Source of the DNA: Caenorhabditis remanei
Taxonomy: Eukaryota; Nematoda; Chromadorea; Rhabditida; Rhabditidae
Assembly (NCBI RefSeq): GCF_010183535.1
Contig: NC_071329.1
Span: forward strand, 11,842,001 to 11,906,000
Length of the DNA stretch: 64,000 bases
Direction: 5' to 3'
Notes under the pieces: model-generated
What the model was told of the DNA's origin: nothing
What the model saw: the letters and a program-made list of their open reading frames with translations, nothing else
Databases searched by the model: none
Made by a program: the position numbers and the translations under genes
Part shown: one piece after another, positions 1 to 14,925 of the stretch
Layout: each line of letters starts with the position of its first letter
Numbering within the stretch: the first letter of the stretch is position 1

Positions 1-1
1 C

Positions 2-97
2 TTGGAAGAAATTCCTAATGAGAAACTCATGTTATGTAAAGTACGATTATTCCAGTTCATTGAGGACGAAAAGGCTAAAATGAAGTGCGAAAAGTGA
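2..97 (+). CDS. 3' end of an unidentified gene (partial)
   Basis: An open frame enters from the left edge and runs 31 codons to a TGA at 95-97. It reads LEEIPNEKLMLCKVRLFQFI and then an acidic/basic tail. The pattern of a Leu-rich helix, IP.EK, and K.RL.QFI resembles the C-terminal BESS motif of MADF-BESS transcription factors, which has L...LP.EK....K..I..LL. This is weak evidence from one short stretch. The frame could also be chance, because no splice site or upstream exon can be seen inside the window. Confidence 0.35.
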   Translation: MEEIPNEKLMLCKVRLFQFIEDEKAKMKCEK

Positions 98-1634
98 TTT
101 TGATTTTCATAAAATGAAGCTTTGAAGCGTTTTTTGATCCCGGCATTTAGAAAGGAAAGAAGATGTAAAGTCGATGATGAAACTATATTGACTGGAAGAG
201 ATAAGAAAAGAAAAGAGTGACTCTTGTTTGTTTATTGCTGTCCTATAAATGTGTCCATAGACAACTAGTGAATTTTTGATTACGTATATGATGACTGCGT
301 CTCTAGCTCTCAGGGTCAAAGTTTTCAACTTAAGAGAGTAATTTCACGGGTTATGGTTCATTAATGAAGAGTCCAGATCAGTTGAATGACGTGTTCTGGC
401 CATTAATCAGAAACTGAACCTCCTTCGATCTTAACATAGTCACATGATGACTCTGTTCTCGGCATTTGCTAACTTTTTCTGATTTCAATACCTGTATTCT
501 TCTTCTCTCCTTGTACCGCTTTTGAATTCGTCGACGTGTTCCCCATTTCAATCAGCAATGAGAAATCGAACAGAAAAAAGAGAAGAGGAATTCTCTACTA
601 TCTAACATTGGTCACGTTTTTATTAGTTTCGGTTTGATCAAAAATAGAAAGATTGGATGGCAAAATGAGAAAGTAAATTTGATCAAAGGGAGAGAAGAAA
701 AATTGTTGAGAAGAAGAAGAAGAAGATAATGAAGAAGAGAGCGACTGAAACGCTACATTGAAAGGAAACCAAGTTTCTCATGGCAACGCGGTAAAAACAG
801 AAATGAAAAAAGGAGAAAACTAAAGGCGCAATTGTGGAAATGAGCTCGTGGAGTTGTTGACGACGGAAATCTAGAGGGACACGAAGCCAGTGTTGTCAAT
901 GGTTACACAACTCAAAGTGAAGGATGAAATCAGAGAGCTCAGCTCGGTGGAGAAACGAGAATGGTGAGGTTTGAGACCTTCAGAAAAAAACCAAACGATG
1001 AATAAGCATTAATTTTGTCAAACTTCAAATCTTATACGGAACCCGCGCTCAAACAAAGTTCTATATTTAGCTTCTCATAAAAACTTTTCGAGTCCTTGTC
1101 ACTACAGTAATCCGACAGATGGTTTCGAATTTCTCATTCCATCTCCCCCGGTCGTTCTTTCATAACATAAATTTCTATTTTGAAGTTGTATTGGAAAGTT
1201 TTGTTTACGCAATGTTAAAAGTGACGCCAATGATATGAGGAAAAATAAAATTTCGCAATATTTCTAACTCTCCAAAATATCAGATTCGATGATTAAAAAC
1301 AACGGTGAGCAAGAACATAGGAAGTGTGTTTGTGTCTTCTTCGTCTTTATTTATACACCAAACATAGTAATAGCGACAAAATATTAAAATTCGAGAGAAA
1401 ACTTTGATTTTCTGGAAGAGGGAAAAGTGACTTCATATCTCATGAGACAAAAAGTCACGAATCGAAACCGTCATACGAGAAAAAGGGAGAAAATGTAGAA
1501 AGAAATACAATCTTAGAAGTTATTACAAAAAAAAGGAAAGGAGATTTTTTAAAAGGGCGGCGATAGAGTCGGTTAGAAGTATGAATTGTTTCCATTGTAC
1601 AAGTATACACATCCTGGGGTTAATACATGATATT
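98..1634. other. Intergenic, no gene seen
   Basis: AT-rich and purine-rich on the plus strand, with GAAGAAGAAGAAGAAG runs near 705-725. It should contain the lgg-1 3' UTR at its right end. A minus-strand AATAAA (TTTATT at 1346-1351) lies about 285 bases past the lgg-1 stop. I see no supported exon. Confidence 0.6.
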
Positions 1635-4328
<2,694 letters not shown>

Positions 4329-6565
4329 TCACTTTGTATTTTTCGTGGAAGATAACAAGTCCACTGGCTCGGGAGCAGGAATTGATATAATTGCTTGTTC
4401 AGTTGCGGATTGAATCATGCTCGCTGCTCGATCCGTTGGAATACGGTACTTGGTAATCAAGCTCTGAACATCTTGCACGAGTCCATGTGGTAAGGGCTCA
4501 ACCTTGATTCTTTTCCATTGATCTAGATCTTGATGAGATAAATCACTTTTTCTTTTCCCCAAACCGCTCTTAGTTGGGGCCTGTATGGATGGAGTCCTAA
4601 GACTTTCATCGAGAACAATGGTTCCATCACTTTCATCTACCACTTGAATATCTTCATCAGCACTGCTATTACTATGTCGTGAGCTCTCGTCCCCATCGTC
4701 ATCATCAAGACTGACAACAGGAATTGGTTTTGAACTGGTACCAGAAGTGGGGCTTCGGGGAGGTCTCGTTAGTTTTGAAGATGGGTTCGTTAAGTCAGAC
4801 CAATAAAGTCCAGCTGGTGGTATAGCTAAATTTGAATATGCTATAAACTGTCATAAATGAATTAAACTTACGCGGAAATGATGTATGCGCCATTGGTCTG
4901 AAAGGATTAACGCCCGTTGGACCCAAGCGAAGCGGTGCCTGAAAGTAGATATCATCATCCTGGTCGGTGTCAGATGAAGAAGGATGTCGGTTCTACAATT
5001 CGAACTTACTGTACCCCTCGGAAAACACACCAAACTTACATTCATTGCTTGTCGTTGAAAACCATTAGATGGATCTGAAGATTTTTTTTTTGAAAAAATG
5101 CGTATTACTAATTCAGCTTACTGAAAATTTTATCAAACGGTGTAAACACTGGGAACTGCCGATTCCGCAAATTATAATTCGAATGCGAATGCCTGTCGTT
5201 ACGTACTGGCTCGACTTCATCGTCGTCAACAGTGTCGTCAACTGTTACCACTTCTAAAATTATGATTTTATAAAAATATTCGAATATTGAACATGCCTGT
5301 TCCAACATTTTCTCTCCCTCCTCGATCAAGCCTATTTCGATATGTGACCGATCCACACCACTCTAAGAACGTCATTCTGCTGTTTATCAAAGATTTGATC
5401 TCGCCAATGAAAGTCATTATATTTCGACATGTTACAAGCCCATTTAGTGCTTCATTGATGTCTTTCTGAAAAAAAATACATTAGATAACAATATATTTGT
5501 TTGATATACCGAGTTCAAGTTGTCGATGCCTTGATCTGAGATCATACTGAATATTCTATGAACGAATTCGTCGTTATCGTCAGGGGCGGCATCGTGAAGG
5601 GTATAGAAATACCACATGTTTTCTTTATCGACTTTTGGCTGCTGAAAAACGAAATGTTAGAATTCCCAATGTCTGTGAGATGTTACACGAACCACTTTTG
5701 CGGGGAGAGATTTCAGTTCCACGGATAGGAAAGTATTCAAAACTGTACGATAATGTTCTATATTGGTTAAGAACTCCTGCTTTGTGATTGATCTATGATG
5801 TTGTGGTAATCCTTCCACAATAACTTGTCTTTCATAAACTAGTCTTCGGAACTCCCCTTTAGATACAATCAACCCCTTAGCGGCTCCGTGTTCAATGTCG
5901 TCACGGAGCATTTGAAGGGAATTCAGTTGGGATACACAAAGCTGTTTCATCTTTCTCAATTCTGCAGCCCGTGCTTCTCGTCGTTGCCCTTCAAGGTTTC
6001 TTGATGATGATCCACTATAAAGTTCACATTATTAATCGAACATAAGTGTTCACCTACATGACTTCGTCGATTTTATTCATAATCCTTCGACAACCACGAA
6101 TTTTCCTTGTCACAATTCTCTTCTCAGTGAGTAGATCTTCAGAAGTTGTTGCTTCTGGTTCTTGTTCGGCTTTTATTTGTTGTACGCTTATTTCTTGATC
6201 CGCTCCTTTGCGTTTGATGAAACTCACAGGAGCTTTGCACATGGGGCAGAATGGTCCAGATCCCTTTGTTAGCCAACCAATAATGCAGTCGTAACAAAAC
6301 TCATGAGTGCAGTCGCTGAGTGTACAAGTATCCATAATTCTGGAATATAAAATATAATCAGCTTATCCGATACAATATTTACGAACTCATTTCTGCATAC
6401 GGAGCATTCTTCTACTGGCTCAGTGTCTTCTTCATCGTCGTCGTCTTCTTTGATAGGGCTGTCTGCTAAACTTTCGAACTTGAAACCTGGCATTCCGAAA
6501 CGCTTGGGTGATTTCGAACTCGAACTGGGCTCGTCGTCTCGGGAAGTTGGAGTATTACTTTCCAT
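4329..6565 (-). CDS. RING-finger protein, TOPORS-like (first of two paralogues)
   Basis: Nine exons: 6565-6383, 6339-6058, 6014-5693, 5641-5510, 5465-5297, 5253-5122, 5074-5040, 4992-4872, 4825-4329. The N-terminus is acidic (DDDDEED). It is followed by a RING finger split by intron 1: CSVC, then CTHEFCYDC, then CPMC with W between, the C3HC4 pattern of E3 ubiquitin ligases. A conserved middle region (RRLVYERQVIVEGL and FLEWCGSVTYRNRL) matches the neighbouring gene and looks like the region after the RING in TOPORS. The C-terminal third is Ser/Asp-rich with a KRK basic patch, so the protein is probably nuclear. Intron 5 uses a GC donor. The exons total 1873 nt, one base over a multiple of three. 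The surplus base lies at the exon 1/intron 1 junction, so the gene is either mis-sequenced or frameshifted. A TTTCAG acceptor sits just upstream of the ATG. I recall a C32D5.10 RING gene beside lgg-1 in C. elegans. Confidence 0.8.
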
Positions 6566-8432
6566 TTTAGAGTAGTCTGAAATGAACTATTTCAGCAGGA
6601 TGTTGTGAAAACGTTATTTTTCGACATTATACGCGTCGCGAAGGACTGTCAGTTATTTAGCAGTTGAGGAACAGTTGCAGTCGCATTGGCCTTCAGTGAA
6701 CCGGAAAACTTACAAATCGGAAAGAAACGAAACCGGAAGAAACGAAACAGAAAGAACCGTTTTTCGTGAGTTTGACTGACATTAACTAAAGTAATGGCTG
6801 CTCACAACAATCTAATTCCAACACGATAATTTTAAGAATAATTTTTGTACAATTATAGAAAACAATTCAGTTTTTCCTGCTAATTTATTTGCACAACAAA
6901 CAGAAAAAAAATATTTGGACGCCCGTAAATCCACACAAGTCTTAAAGGCGCACGCCTTTTCAGGAAGATGTCTCGCCACGATTATGCATTTTAATAGCAT
7001 TTTAAAGGGGGACTGCGGTATTCCAAAAATCGAGATATTTTGATATGAATCGACACAGAATTTTGTAGAAAAGAGAAAAGTCTCTTGGAGCTTAACTCGA
7101 ATTAAAGTTTTTTTATGCATATGCACATTAAAGGGCCTATAATCCAAGGGTACATCGAAAAAGGGTACATCGTGATCATAGGGTACATTGAATCGAAGGG
7201 TACATAGAATCTTAGGGTACATCGAGGACCTATGATCATGGGGTACATCTATAGGGTTATCATAGGGTACATCGAGTCAGAATTTTCATAAAATATCAGA
7301 AGACTCAAAGGTTTCACCAATTTTTGGGAAAAGCTTTACAGATGGAGTTCGGAAACATGTTGATTGCTTTTTTCAGAGGTAGGATATACATATAAATTAC
7401 TCCAACAACCATTTGAGAGATGATCATATTGGAGTTTCTATAATTGATTCAAGCATCTTTAATGCTAAATCTTTTTAAGTCATCCCTCTGAAAACAGCAG
7501 AAACACATTCCTTGAACTCCATCTGTAAAGCTTTTCTCGAAAATTAATAAAAACTTTGAGTCTTCTGAAATTTTATGAAAATTCTGACTCGATGTACCCT
7601 ATGATAACCCCATGGATGTACCCCATGATCACAAGTCTTCGATGTACCCTAAGATACACTGTACCCTTCGATTCAATGTACCCTATGATCAAATTTTTCA
7701 TAGATGTACCCTTTTTCGATGCACCCTTGGATTATGGGCCACATTAAAGTGTGTACGTAAATTGAATTAAAATGCCAAATGTGGCATTTTAATTTGCACT
7801 TTTTCTTCGTGAATAGGTGCATTAGTTCCGTATTATAAATTCAAATTTTTCGGTGCAATGAACGGTCGAAAACTGCCGAATATAAGTTTTCGGTGCTAAA
7901 AATTCGTTTTTTTCTAAAATTTTTAGATCAAAAACTTTATTCACGCATTTTGCATCAGTATGAGTTCATTTGCCTGGATTGGAAGTTTCGAAAATACCAT
8001 GCGCTTCTGTGTCTCCCCGAATCGTAAGGACTTATGTATCGCAGGGAAAACTTATTACTATAGGTACCTGTATAGGTATTCAAATTAGGTTTTTGCTCAA
8101 ATTCTATGCAAAAATTAAAAGTTTTGTTTGTCGTCAACTGAACCGAGTTCAGTCCACACGTGAGAAGGAAGAATAAAAATACTAACTGTTATAGGAACAG
8201 ATATACGATCTCCGGAAAAACCAACGTTGATTACATTTATTTAAACTTTACTTACTTATTTTATCGGGAAAGTAAAAAAGGAGGGGAAATGTAGAATTCC
8301 GAGTATTATGTGAGACTGGCAATACAAATGGGGATCGTAAAGGTCGAAGGAAGTAAACAAACGACCATTTAGACAAAACAGGTAAAACATTTCAAGCAAT
8401 TATGAAGAGATTCGAAAAACACTGAAGTAGTT
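6566..8432. other. Spacer between the two RING genes, holding a foldback transposon
   Basis: No coding exon is seen. Bases 7134-7740 are a foldback element, listed separately. Just outside it, 7765-7794 is a short near-perfect hairpin, AATTAAAATGCCA, 4-base loop, TGGCATTTTAATT. The 3' UTR of the upstream RING gene should lie in the right part, with a minus-strand AATAAA (TTTATT near 8236-8241). Confidence 0.6.
7134..7740. mobile_element. Foldback (long inverted repeat) DNA transposon, Mutator-like by target site
   Basis: The 607 bp are almost entirely two inverted arms with a short unpaired centre near 7390-7480. The ends are GGCCTATAATCCAAGGG on the left and CCCTTGGATTATGGGCC on the right. 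The element is flanked by the perfect 9-base direct repeat ACATTAAAG (7125-7133 and 7741-7749), a target-site duplication. Each arm carries about seven copies of GGGTACAT(CG), spaced 12-35 bases, and an inner block centred on GCTTTACAGATGGAGTTC. No transposase frame is present, so it is non-autonomous. A 9-bp duplication is typical of Mutator-like elements, but the family assignment is inference. Confidence 0.9.
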
Positions 8433-11099
8433 CTAGTGTCTATCGCGTCGTGTTGCTCTCTTCGCAGGGGGAGCATCTGGAGGTTGACCGTTTCTGGCAG
8501 CTGAAATTTATCTTGCTTGAAGTTTCATTCAATATTATGAACCAATACCTCTTCTGGCTGCTCTGGTGCGATGAGCAACAGATATAAAATCTAGTCCATT
8601 GTCAGCATCTTCTTGGTTGATCGCAGCAGCAATCTGCTCAACTGTCAGTGAATTCTCTGTATTTCTCGAAGAAGCTCCGGCGGAAGTTGAAGGGTCAGCA
8701 TCACTACTTGCTGGCCGCTGTCCAACAGGACGGGGCCCTCTTGCAATAAGCTCCTCGAGTGCTGGGATCTGATGGCTTGGAACGAATGCGGCTAGCCGTC
8801 GTCTTCTTTCCGAACGGTTATCGCTATCTTCGTTTTCCCGGGGTCTTGGATTTTCTCGGGGTCTTGGATTATAGACGAGGGTATGTGAAGGACCAAGTAT
8901 GGTCGCGGTATATGCAATCTACAACTTGATGATGACCTACGAAATTTCGAAGAATAAACTCACTCTTCCCGGGATCGGCAGCGGAGTGAACCGCGAACTC
9001 GTAGTTTCTCCATTTCCTGGCGTGGAGCGGAACAGGCTCTGGGAAGCAAAAATAATGAGAGAGTTCGATAAGTTTTTCAGAAGAAAAAGTGAAATTCACA
9101 GTTTCAATAGTGATACAGCGTTAGAACGCGATTGCTTCTACTTACCGATATTCCTAACGAGCGACTTTCCAAGTCTCTGACTCTGTCCAGTAATGCTCGT
9201 TCATGATCTCTTCGTGTCATTGGACGATTCTCTAACTGAGCAATCACATCCGATGTAGAGTTCCTAGCAATTTCTCGATCTCGACGTGCTGATGATCTCA
9301 AGGTCATATGGCTTCGATGTTGATGTGTGATTGGTAGAGTTCTGGTTGTCTGCCCATCAGTTGATGCTTCGGCAAGCGGGACTGCAACATTCCTTGTTCT
9401 TAATCGCTCTCGATCTCTTTCAAGCTCCCTTCTAGCTTCGGTACCTATAGTGAAACCAGATCGAGTTGGTATTTCAAGAATTTGTTCAAAGTACGCTCGA
9501 GCAAAAGTATGATCACGGACTTCGTCATCAGGCATTGGAGTTGGTACCCGTTCTTCTGGAGATTCTGAACGACTGCTGTCGCCATCATTGTTAGTGGCAC
9601 GATCAGTTCCATCCGTATTCGATGATTGTCGAAGAAGGCGGGTCGAGTAGGGATCTAACCAATCAGCTGGATTCATATCACGATGAATTTGACTGAAGAT
9701 AGCCTCAAAACGACTTTGTGGATCATCATGCATATGCATCATTGCGTTGTAATCAAAGAAATTATTTGAGAAGCTGTTATATATCGAGTCATAGTATACT
9801 TCGTTGTAGAATTCTTCTAAACTGGTTTTCTCAATGGCAACGATTGCTTCCAAATGGTCCTCTAGGAACTGAACATGGACTGCGCTCACAGGCATTAGAA
9901 TGTTACCGAGTTGCTTCTGAAACCAAAATAATATACGTGAACTCGAATTGTAGCCAGTTTTCCTACCTGGAAATATTCGTTACCCACAGGGCTGACCAGC
10001 ATTAAGTTATATATATCAGTGACGAAACTTTGTTTTTTTTCCAAATCCAGATTTTCACCAAAAAATTTTGTTCTCCATTTGTGCCCACAAACTTTTGGTT
10101 GCTGAAATATTGATAATTGTTTTTTTTTCTCATGAGTATATTTACTGCTTGGTATGGAATAACATCAAACTCAGAAAGCAGGAATTCAGTAACAATTCCT
10201 CTGAAACGTTCCGGTTCTTTTGAAAGATCATACGGTTGAAGTTTTGGTCTTCTTTGATCTTGATACTTGACCTTTATTTTGTTTGTATATATCATTTTCC
10301 GGAATATAACAGTATTGAATACCACAGATCTGAAAACCATGTTCACTTTCACCAGATGAAAAAGAACTTAAGTCTCACTTGTTTTTCCTCGTAAACTCTT
10401 TCCGTAAATCAGCAAGTGTAATCTCCGCTTTCATGATATGTTGCATTACCATATTCTCAAACTCCAGAAGAGACTTCTGAAAGTAAATTTTCTAATTGAG
10501 CATTAAAAGAACTCGCACCTTCGAAATTTTGTCTTCTTCTTTCGATTCGTCAAGATCTGATCTGAAGAACTATTATGAATTAAAATTAACTCTGAAACTG
10601 AACTCACATATCGGAATTGATGAGGCTAACTGTTTTATAAGAGTGCATCAAATTTCTGACCACTAAACGTCTTTCACTGAGTAGTTGATTGCGATCGGTT
10701 GGTGTTAGTGACATGTGACTACTTCGATACTCTTTTATTCCAATTCTAAACAACGCCAAAACATTATAAGGTCATGTACCTTCGAGCCATTCCCTACTCT
10801 TTCTGTTCCTTCGGATGTCCTGCAAAATCATAACAAATTTTGTCGACATCGTGACGGCACATTGGACATGAAGGCCGAAGAGATTGGCAAACCCATTCTG
10901 AGATACACGAAAAACAGAAAGAATGATTGCAGCCTCCTATACGACATTCTTGAGCAAACCTAAAAGGTGTAGATTTTTAACTAAGATCATGGAACACTAC
11001 GTACTGTGTAGATAGGCAAATTGTACATTGCAACTCCTCCTTAGGGCTCTTAGAAGTATCCTGCTCTGATGATACTGGATCCATGCCGCTGTCTCCCAT
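8433..11099 (-). CDS. RING-finger protein, TOPORS-like (second paralogue)
   Basis: Eleven exons: 11099-11005, 10959-10798, 10745-10608, 10561-10519, 10476-10379, 10329-10146, 10101-9967, 9916-9146, 9038-8964, 8918-8549, 8500-8433. All phases agree and give 712 residues. The RING is near residues 25-75: CTIC, CNHSFCFSC, W, CPMC. Then come SERRLVVRNLMHSY, FRGIVTEFLLSEF and YYDSIYN, which align with the same blocks of the neighbouring gene. The C-terminal half is Arg/Ser/Asp-rich and of low complexity, as in TOPORS. A likely E3 ubiquitin (possibly SUMO) ligase acting in the nucleus. GATTTTCAG 6 bases before the ATG is a probable trans-splice site. The RING is certain; the TOPORS relation is inferred from layout. 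I recall C32D5.11 as the C. elegans counterpart. Confidence 0.85.
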
Positions 11100-12064
11100 T
11101 GTTCTCTGAAAATCAAGAAAAGTTATATAATTGACAGCCGAGATACGTTGGAATGTGATCTAACATCCAATGTTTCGATCAATTAATGGAAACTGCCGAA
11201 ATGACAAAATGATTATTGATTTTCTAAAAAGTCACTGCGGTTCAGGCATAGCAATATTTCAATAATTAAAAAGACAGCACAGTGAAGATAGAAACCTTTT
11301 TATTATGAATTTATGATAATTTTTCCGATAGGTTGCTAGTATCATCAAAATAAAGGTTCAATGAATTTGTTAATTGTTTAAACTATGCCGCGAAAATGCT
11401 CACTATCTTGTGACGCGTAATTAAAAACTACACGGTTATGCAGACTGGATTTTGCCACAAGATCTAGAAAGGTTCAATACCTCTATGTGATATTCTGCTG
11501 AAAAGAAGTCGATAAATTGGCCAGCGACCGGCGCGATAACGCCTGGCAACTAGAGAGAACATGAGAGAGTGTGCGAAGCGAAGAGAAAAAGTATGAACCG
11601 AAAACGCGCCAGTAGAAATCTGCCTGCTGGGAACATCATCTGCAGACGTCACAAAATGATTGAATTTTTTGGCTCACAGTCAGAACCAGAGAAAACGGAT
11701 CAAAAGCAAATTATTTCCATGAAGCTTCCACACGAATGGCAATACTGCGGCATTCTTAATAAATTTCAATTTTTTAACAAATGCGTTGAAAAGGAAATCT
11801 CGATTTGTCAATATTTAAAAAGAAGGAGCGGGGATACAATTCAATTCAGAACATCATATCATTTTCGATATTCCCTACTTTGGAAACGATAAGATTCAGA
11901 TTTGATCATTATGCGGATTTACTCTGAAATTAAATGATCATCACAGAAAAGAAACGACAAACAACTTTATTGAAGCGGGTTCCTTTTTTATAAGATAAAG
12001 CAATGATTCATTCAATAAAAATAAATTTATACTGCATATTCCATAATTGGTGATAATTTTAGTT
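11100..12064. other. Intergenic, no gene seen
   Basis: About 1 kb between the second RING gene and the dehydrogenase. It contains a GC-rich patch (11520-11600, with GCGACCGGCGCGATAACGCC) likely to belong to a promoter. A minus-strand AATAAA (TTTATT near 11965-11970) may end the dehydrogenase transcript. Confidence 0.5.
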
Positions 12065-13547
12065 TTATCCTTGAATGGTTGATCTTTTTACAGCTTCCAT
12101 AGTGTAAGATGATTTAGGATTCGCGTATTTCACAAACGCATCTTCTTGTGACACTTCTGGCTTCGAATCCAGAAGAAGGCGTAGTTTCTTGTTGGGGAAT
12201 CCAACCGTTTTTTCGAAAAATAAACGGAAAGACACGTGGTTTATGATGTTTTCCGGAATCTGAAAGAAGTAGGGTTGTCAAAGAAATGAGATAATCTGCT
12301 TACGGTCAATCCTAACTTGTATTTCCAATAGTTAGAGTACGATGAGGCAAACGCTGGCCAATAATTGACAGCTACATCAGCCGAATAGTTAGGATTGAGA
12401 AAACGATTCTCGAAGAACTGTAAATATGATAATATTCAGGAAATAGTATGTGAGATGACTCACATCTCTAATTGAATGAGCACAGTTATCATCCATACAA
12501 AACACTATTTCTCCATTGAATTTTTTAGGATTCTGAAGGAGGAAAAAGAACGATTTCTCAGCAATTGCAGCCAAGTTACCAGCGTAGATCTGGAAATGAG
12601 AAGGTGTCATTGGTAAGAAATCAGGAAGAAAAGAATTACAAATTGATGCATTCCACGTCTCTCTCCATTAACAAATGGAAGTGTCGAGTTCTGAACCAAT
12701 TCTTTGATAGACTCAATCTTTCTACTTTTTCCCTGTCCATAAACGAAAGTTGGTCTCAAAAATAGTCCATTCACCGATCCTCTCTTTGCCGCTTTTCTTG
12801 CATACATTTCTCCGCGAGTACGAGATTCTCCATAGGCATCCAACATGTAGTTTCTTGGATAGTCACTGGAAGAAATCTGGTTGGTCAGGATAAGTACATT
12901 CGTGGATACTTACAGAAACACGTCTTGGGCTAATCCATAGTTATCTTCATTTGGAATTGGACTGTAAGCACATCCAATGTTCACAAGATTCTTGATATTC
13001 ATAGATATCATTGTGTCGACTACAGCTTCGCATGCTAGAAAATATTTTCCTTATTTTACTCGAATATTCCTGTTAATACAAATTGGTTTGGTCTATGATT
13101 CATACGGAGTATTTTGTTTTTGAATCACGTTTACGAAAAACAAATAAAACCTAACTGTTCAGAAATTAAAGTCATCCAAGAAACAACTACAGTAACCCGG
13201 ATCACTAACCATCCAAATTGTCTTTCCACATCTGATCATCCTGCTCCTTTGACTTCGAATAGACAATTGGAAACGGTGCATGAGCACAATGAATGACTCC
13301 ATCACATCCCAGAAGGGCATTTTCCAATGGTTTTCTATCGTTCAAGTCAATCACATATGTCTTGACTCTTCGGCTTTCTTCTAGAAACAAATTATCAGTT
13401 ATCTTTTTTCTCTATCTCTCTCTCACCTCTAGAAGTGGTTTGTCTATCAATAATTCGGACTTCAGCAATTTGCTCATTCTCCAAAAGTCTCTGAACAATG
13501 TATCGACCAACAAGACCAGCACCACCGGTCACTGCCACCGTATACAT
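12065..13547 (-). CDS. 3-beta-hydroxysteroid dehydrogenase-like short-chain dehydrogenase
   Basis: Seven exons: 13547-13427, 13380-13210, 13034-12914, 12865-12640, 12589-12464, 12417-12304, 12259-12065, giving 357 residues. The N-terminus MYTVAVTGGAGLVGRYIVQR carries the TGxxGxxG dinucleotide-binding loop, followed by a DLND cofactor motif and GCDGVIHCAH, as in extended SDR/3-beta-HSD enzymes. The expected YxxxK active site reads Tyr149-GES-Arg153, with Arg in place of Lys. LRPTFVYGQG downstream is the usual family motif. A TTTTAG acceptor 4 bases before the ATG suggests trans-splicing. It probably oxidises or reduces a steroid-like or nucleotide-sugar substrate with NAD(P); the substrate is unknown. 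I recall C32D5.12 as the counterpart. Confidence 0.88.
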
Positions 13548-14925
13548 CTTCTAAAATGAGAAAATGATAAATCAGAAGTCAAAGTCAATTCACTAAGTGA
13601 TAAAAAGTGGTAAATTGGACAGGTTTTGAGGCCAAGTGCAACTGGAATTAAGGAGAGTGAGGTGGAGAAAAAAGAAAAAGGAAAACGAGGATGAGCGCTA
13701 CGAAAACAGGATGGACGAGGTTCCTTTTTCGGAGATTCAGATTTCAGTTAAAGATAACCACCGACCTCATTCGTATTCTCATGAATTCTGATCGAAGAAG
13801 TGTCGACAACGTATTTGAAGAAAAAGGATGAGGGAATGAACATTCTCAGGTGATTTTGAAAAGAGTGATTCGAGAATGAAAGTGCAAAACAGAGAAAGAA
13901 AAAAGAATGAGGTGTCCTCTATTCAAGAATTGATTCTGATAGTTTTCAATTTTGAACGATTACTGTAGATGGCAAAACACAATTGTTGGTTTCGATTGTA
14001 TTTAGTTTGATCGATGAATAAGAAGAGAGACAGATTCCATCTTGTTTTTCATCAAGAACCCTCTTTCTCGAACAAAAATTACGTTTAGGTACATACGTAA
14101 TAGGTTTCCAAATTAGTTTGAAAACAAGGAAAAGACAAAGATCAAAAGTGATGGATGAGTCCGTTACCAAAAATATTGATACTGTTATCCAAGCAGATAT
14201 TAAAGCGATTTTTTGGACAATAAAGTAGAAAAAATGGTTGCATGGCAATTTCGTTGAGCTTTGAAGAAATAATTCAAAATTAATTTGAAACTGATGTAGA
14301 TCTAACTGCACATTAGAACCACTAATTTAATGAATCGGATTAATTTTTGATTCGCTACAGTTTTCCATTCGTTACTACGGATTTACAATGTTCTTATACT
14401 ATAATTTTATAGATACTCAAGTACTACTAAGACAACCGAATTCCTTTTATTGTTTCTTAACCAATCTGATCAAAAATTCTTCTAGCCTCGACCACTGAGA
14501 ATGAAATACTTTGCACTAACTTCAATTTCTCTTTTATAGTATCAACAAAACAATGCTAACAGGAAGATAACATCTGCAGTTTAAAAAGATATTCAGAAAT
14601 AGTTGAACGTAGGCTACATGATGGCGCAGCAAAGTACGAAGACGCTGTCTTATTTCCATTGTCCAGAACAAGAGTCGGGCGGATCCAGACGATTCGTTCC
14701 CTCTGCGTCTGTCTTCTCTCCGCGCGGAGGGATATGTTGTCGTTAACCACTAACCGATACATCGGGAAGAAGTAGGCCGTGTTCGTTCTACTTTCTGGTG
14801 TTTGTAGATGCCCTCAAGCAAGGACATGCTAACGCATTTTAGAAAGACATAATTTATTCGATAATTGACAGAGAATTATCACAACGATCTGTGGAAACTA
14901 GATAGATGACTTGAGCATTGTTGAA
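13548..14925. other. Intergenic, no gene seen
   Basis: No exon supported. A CTACAGTAACC repeat unit overlaps intron sequence nearby at 13188. CTCTGCGTCTGTCTTCTCTC near 14701-14720 resembles the CTGCGTCTC promoter motif. Confidence 0.5.
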
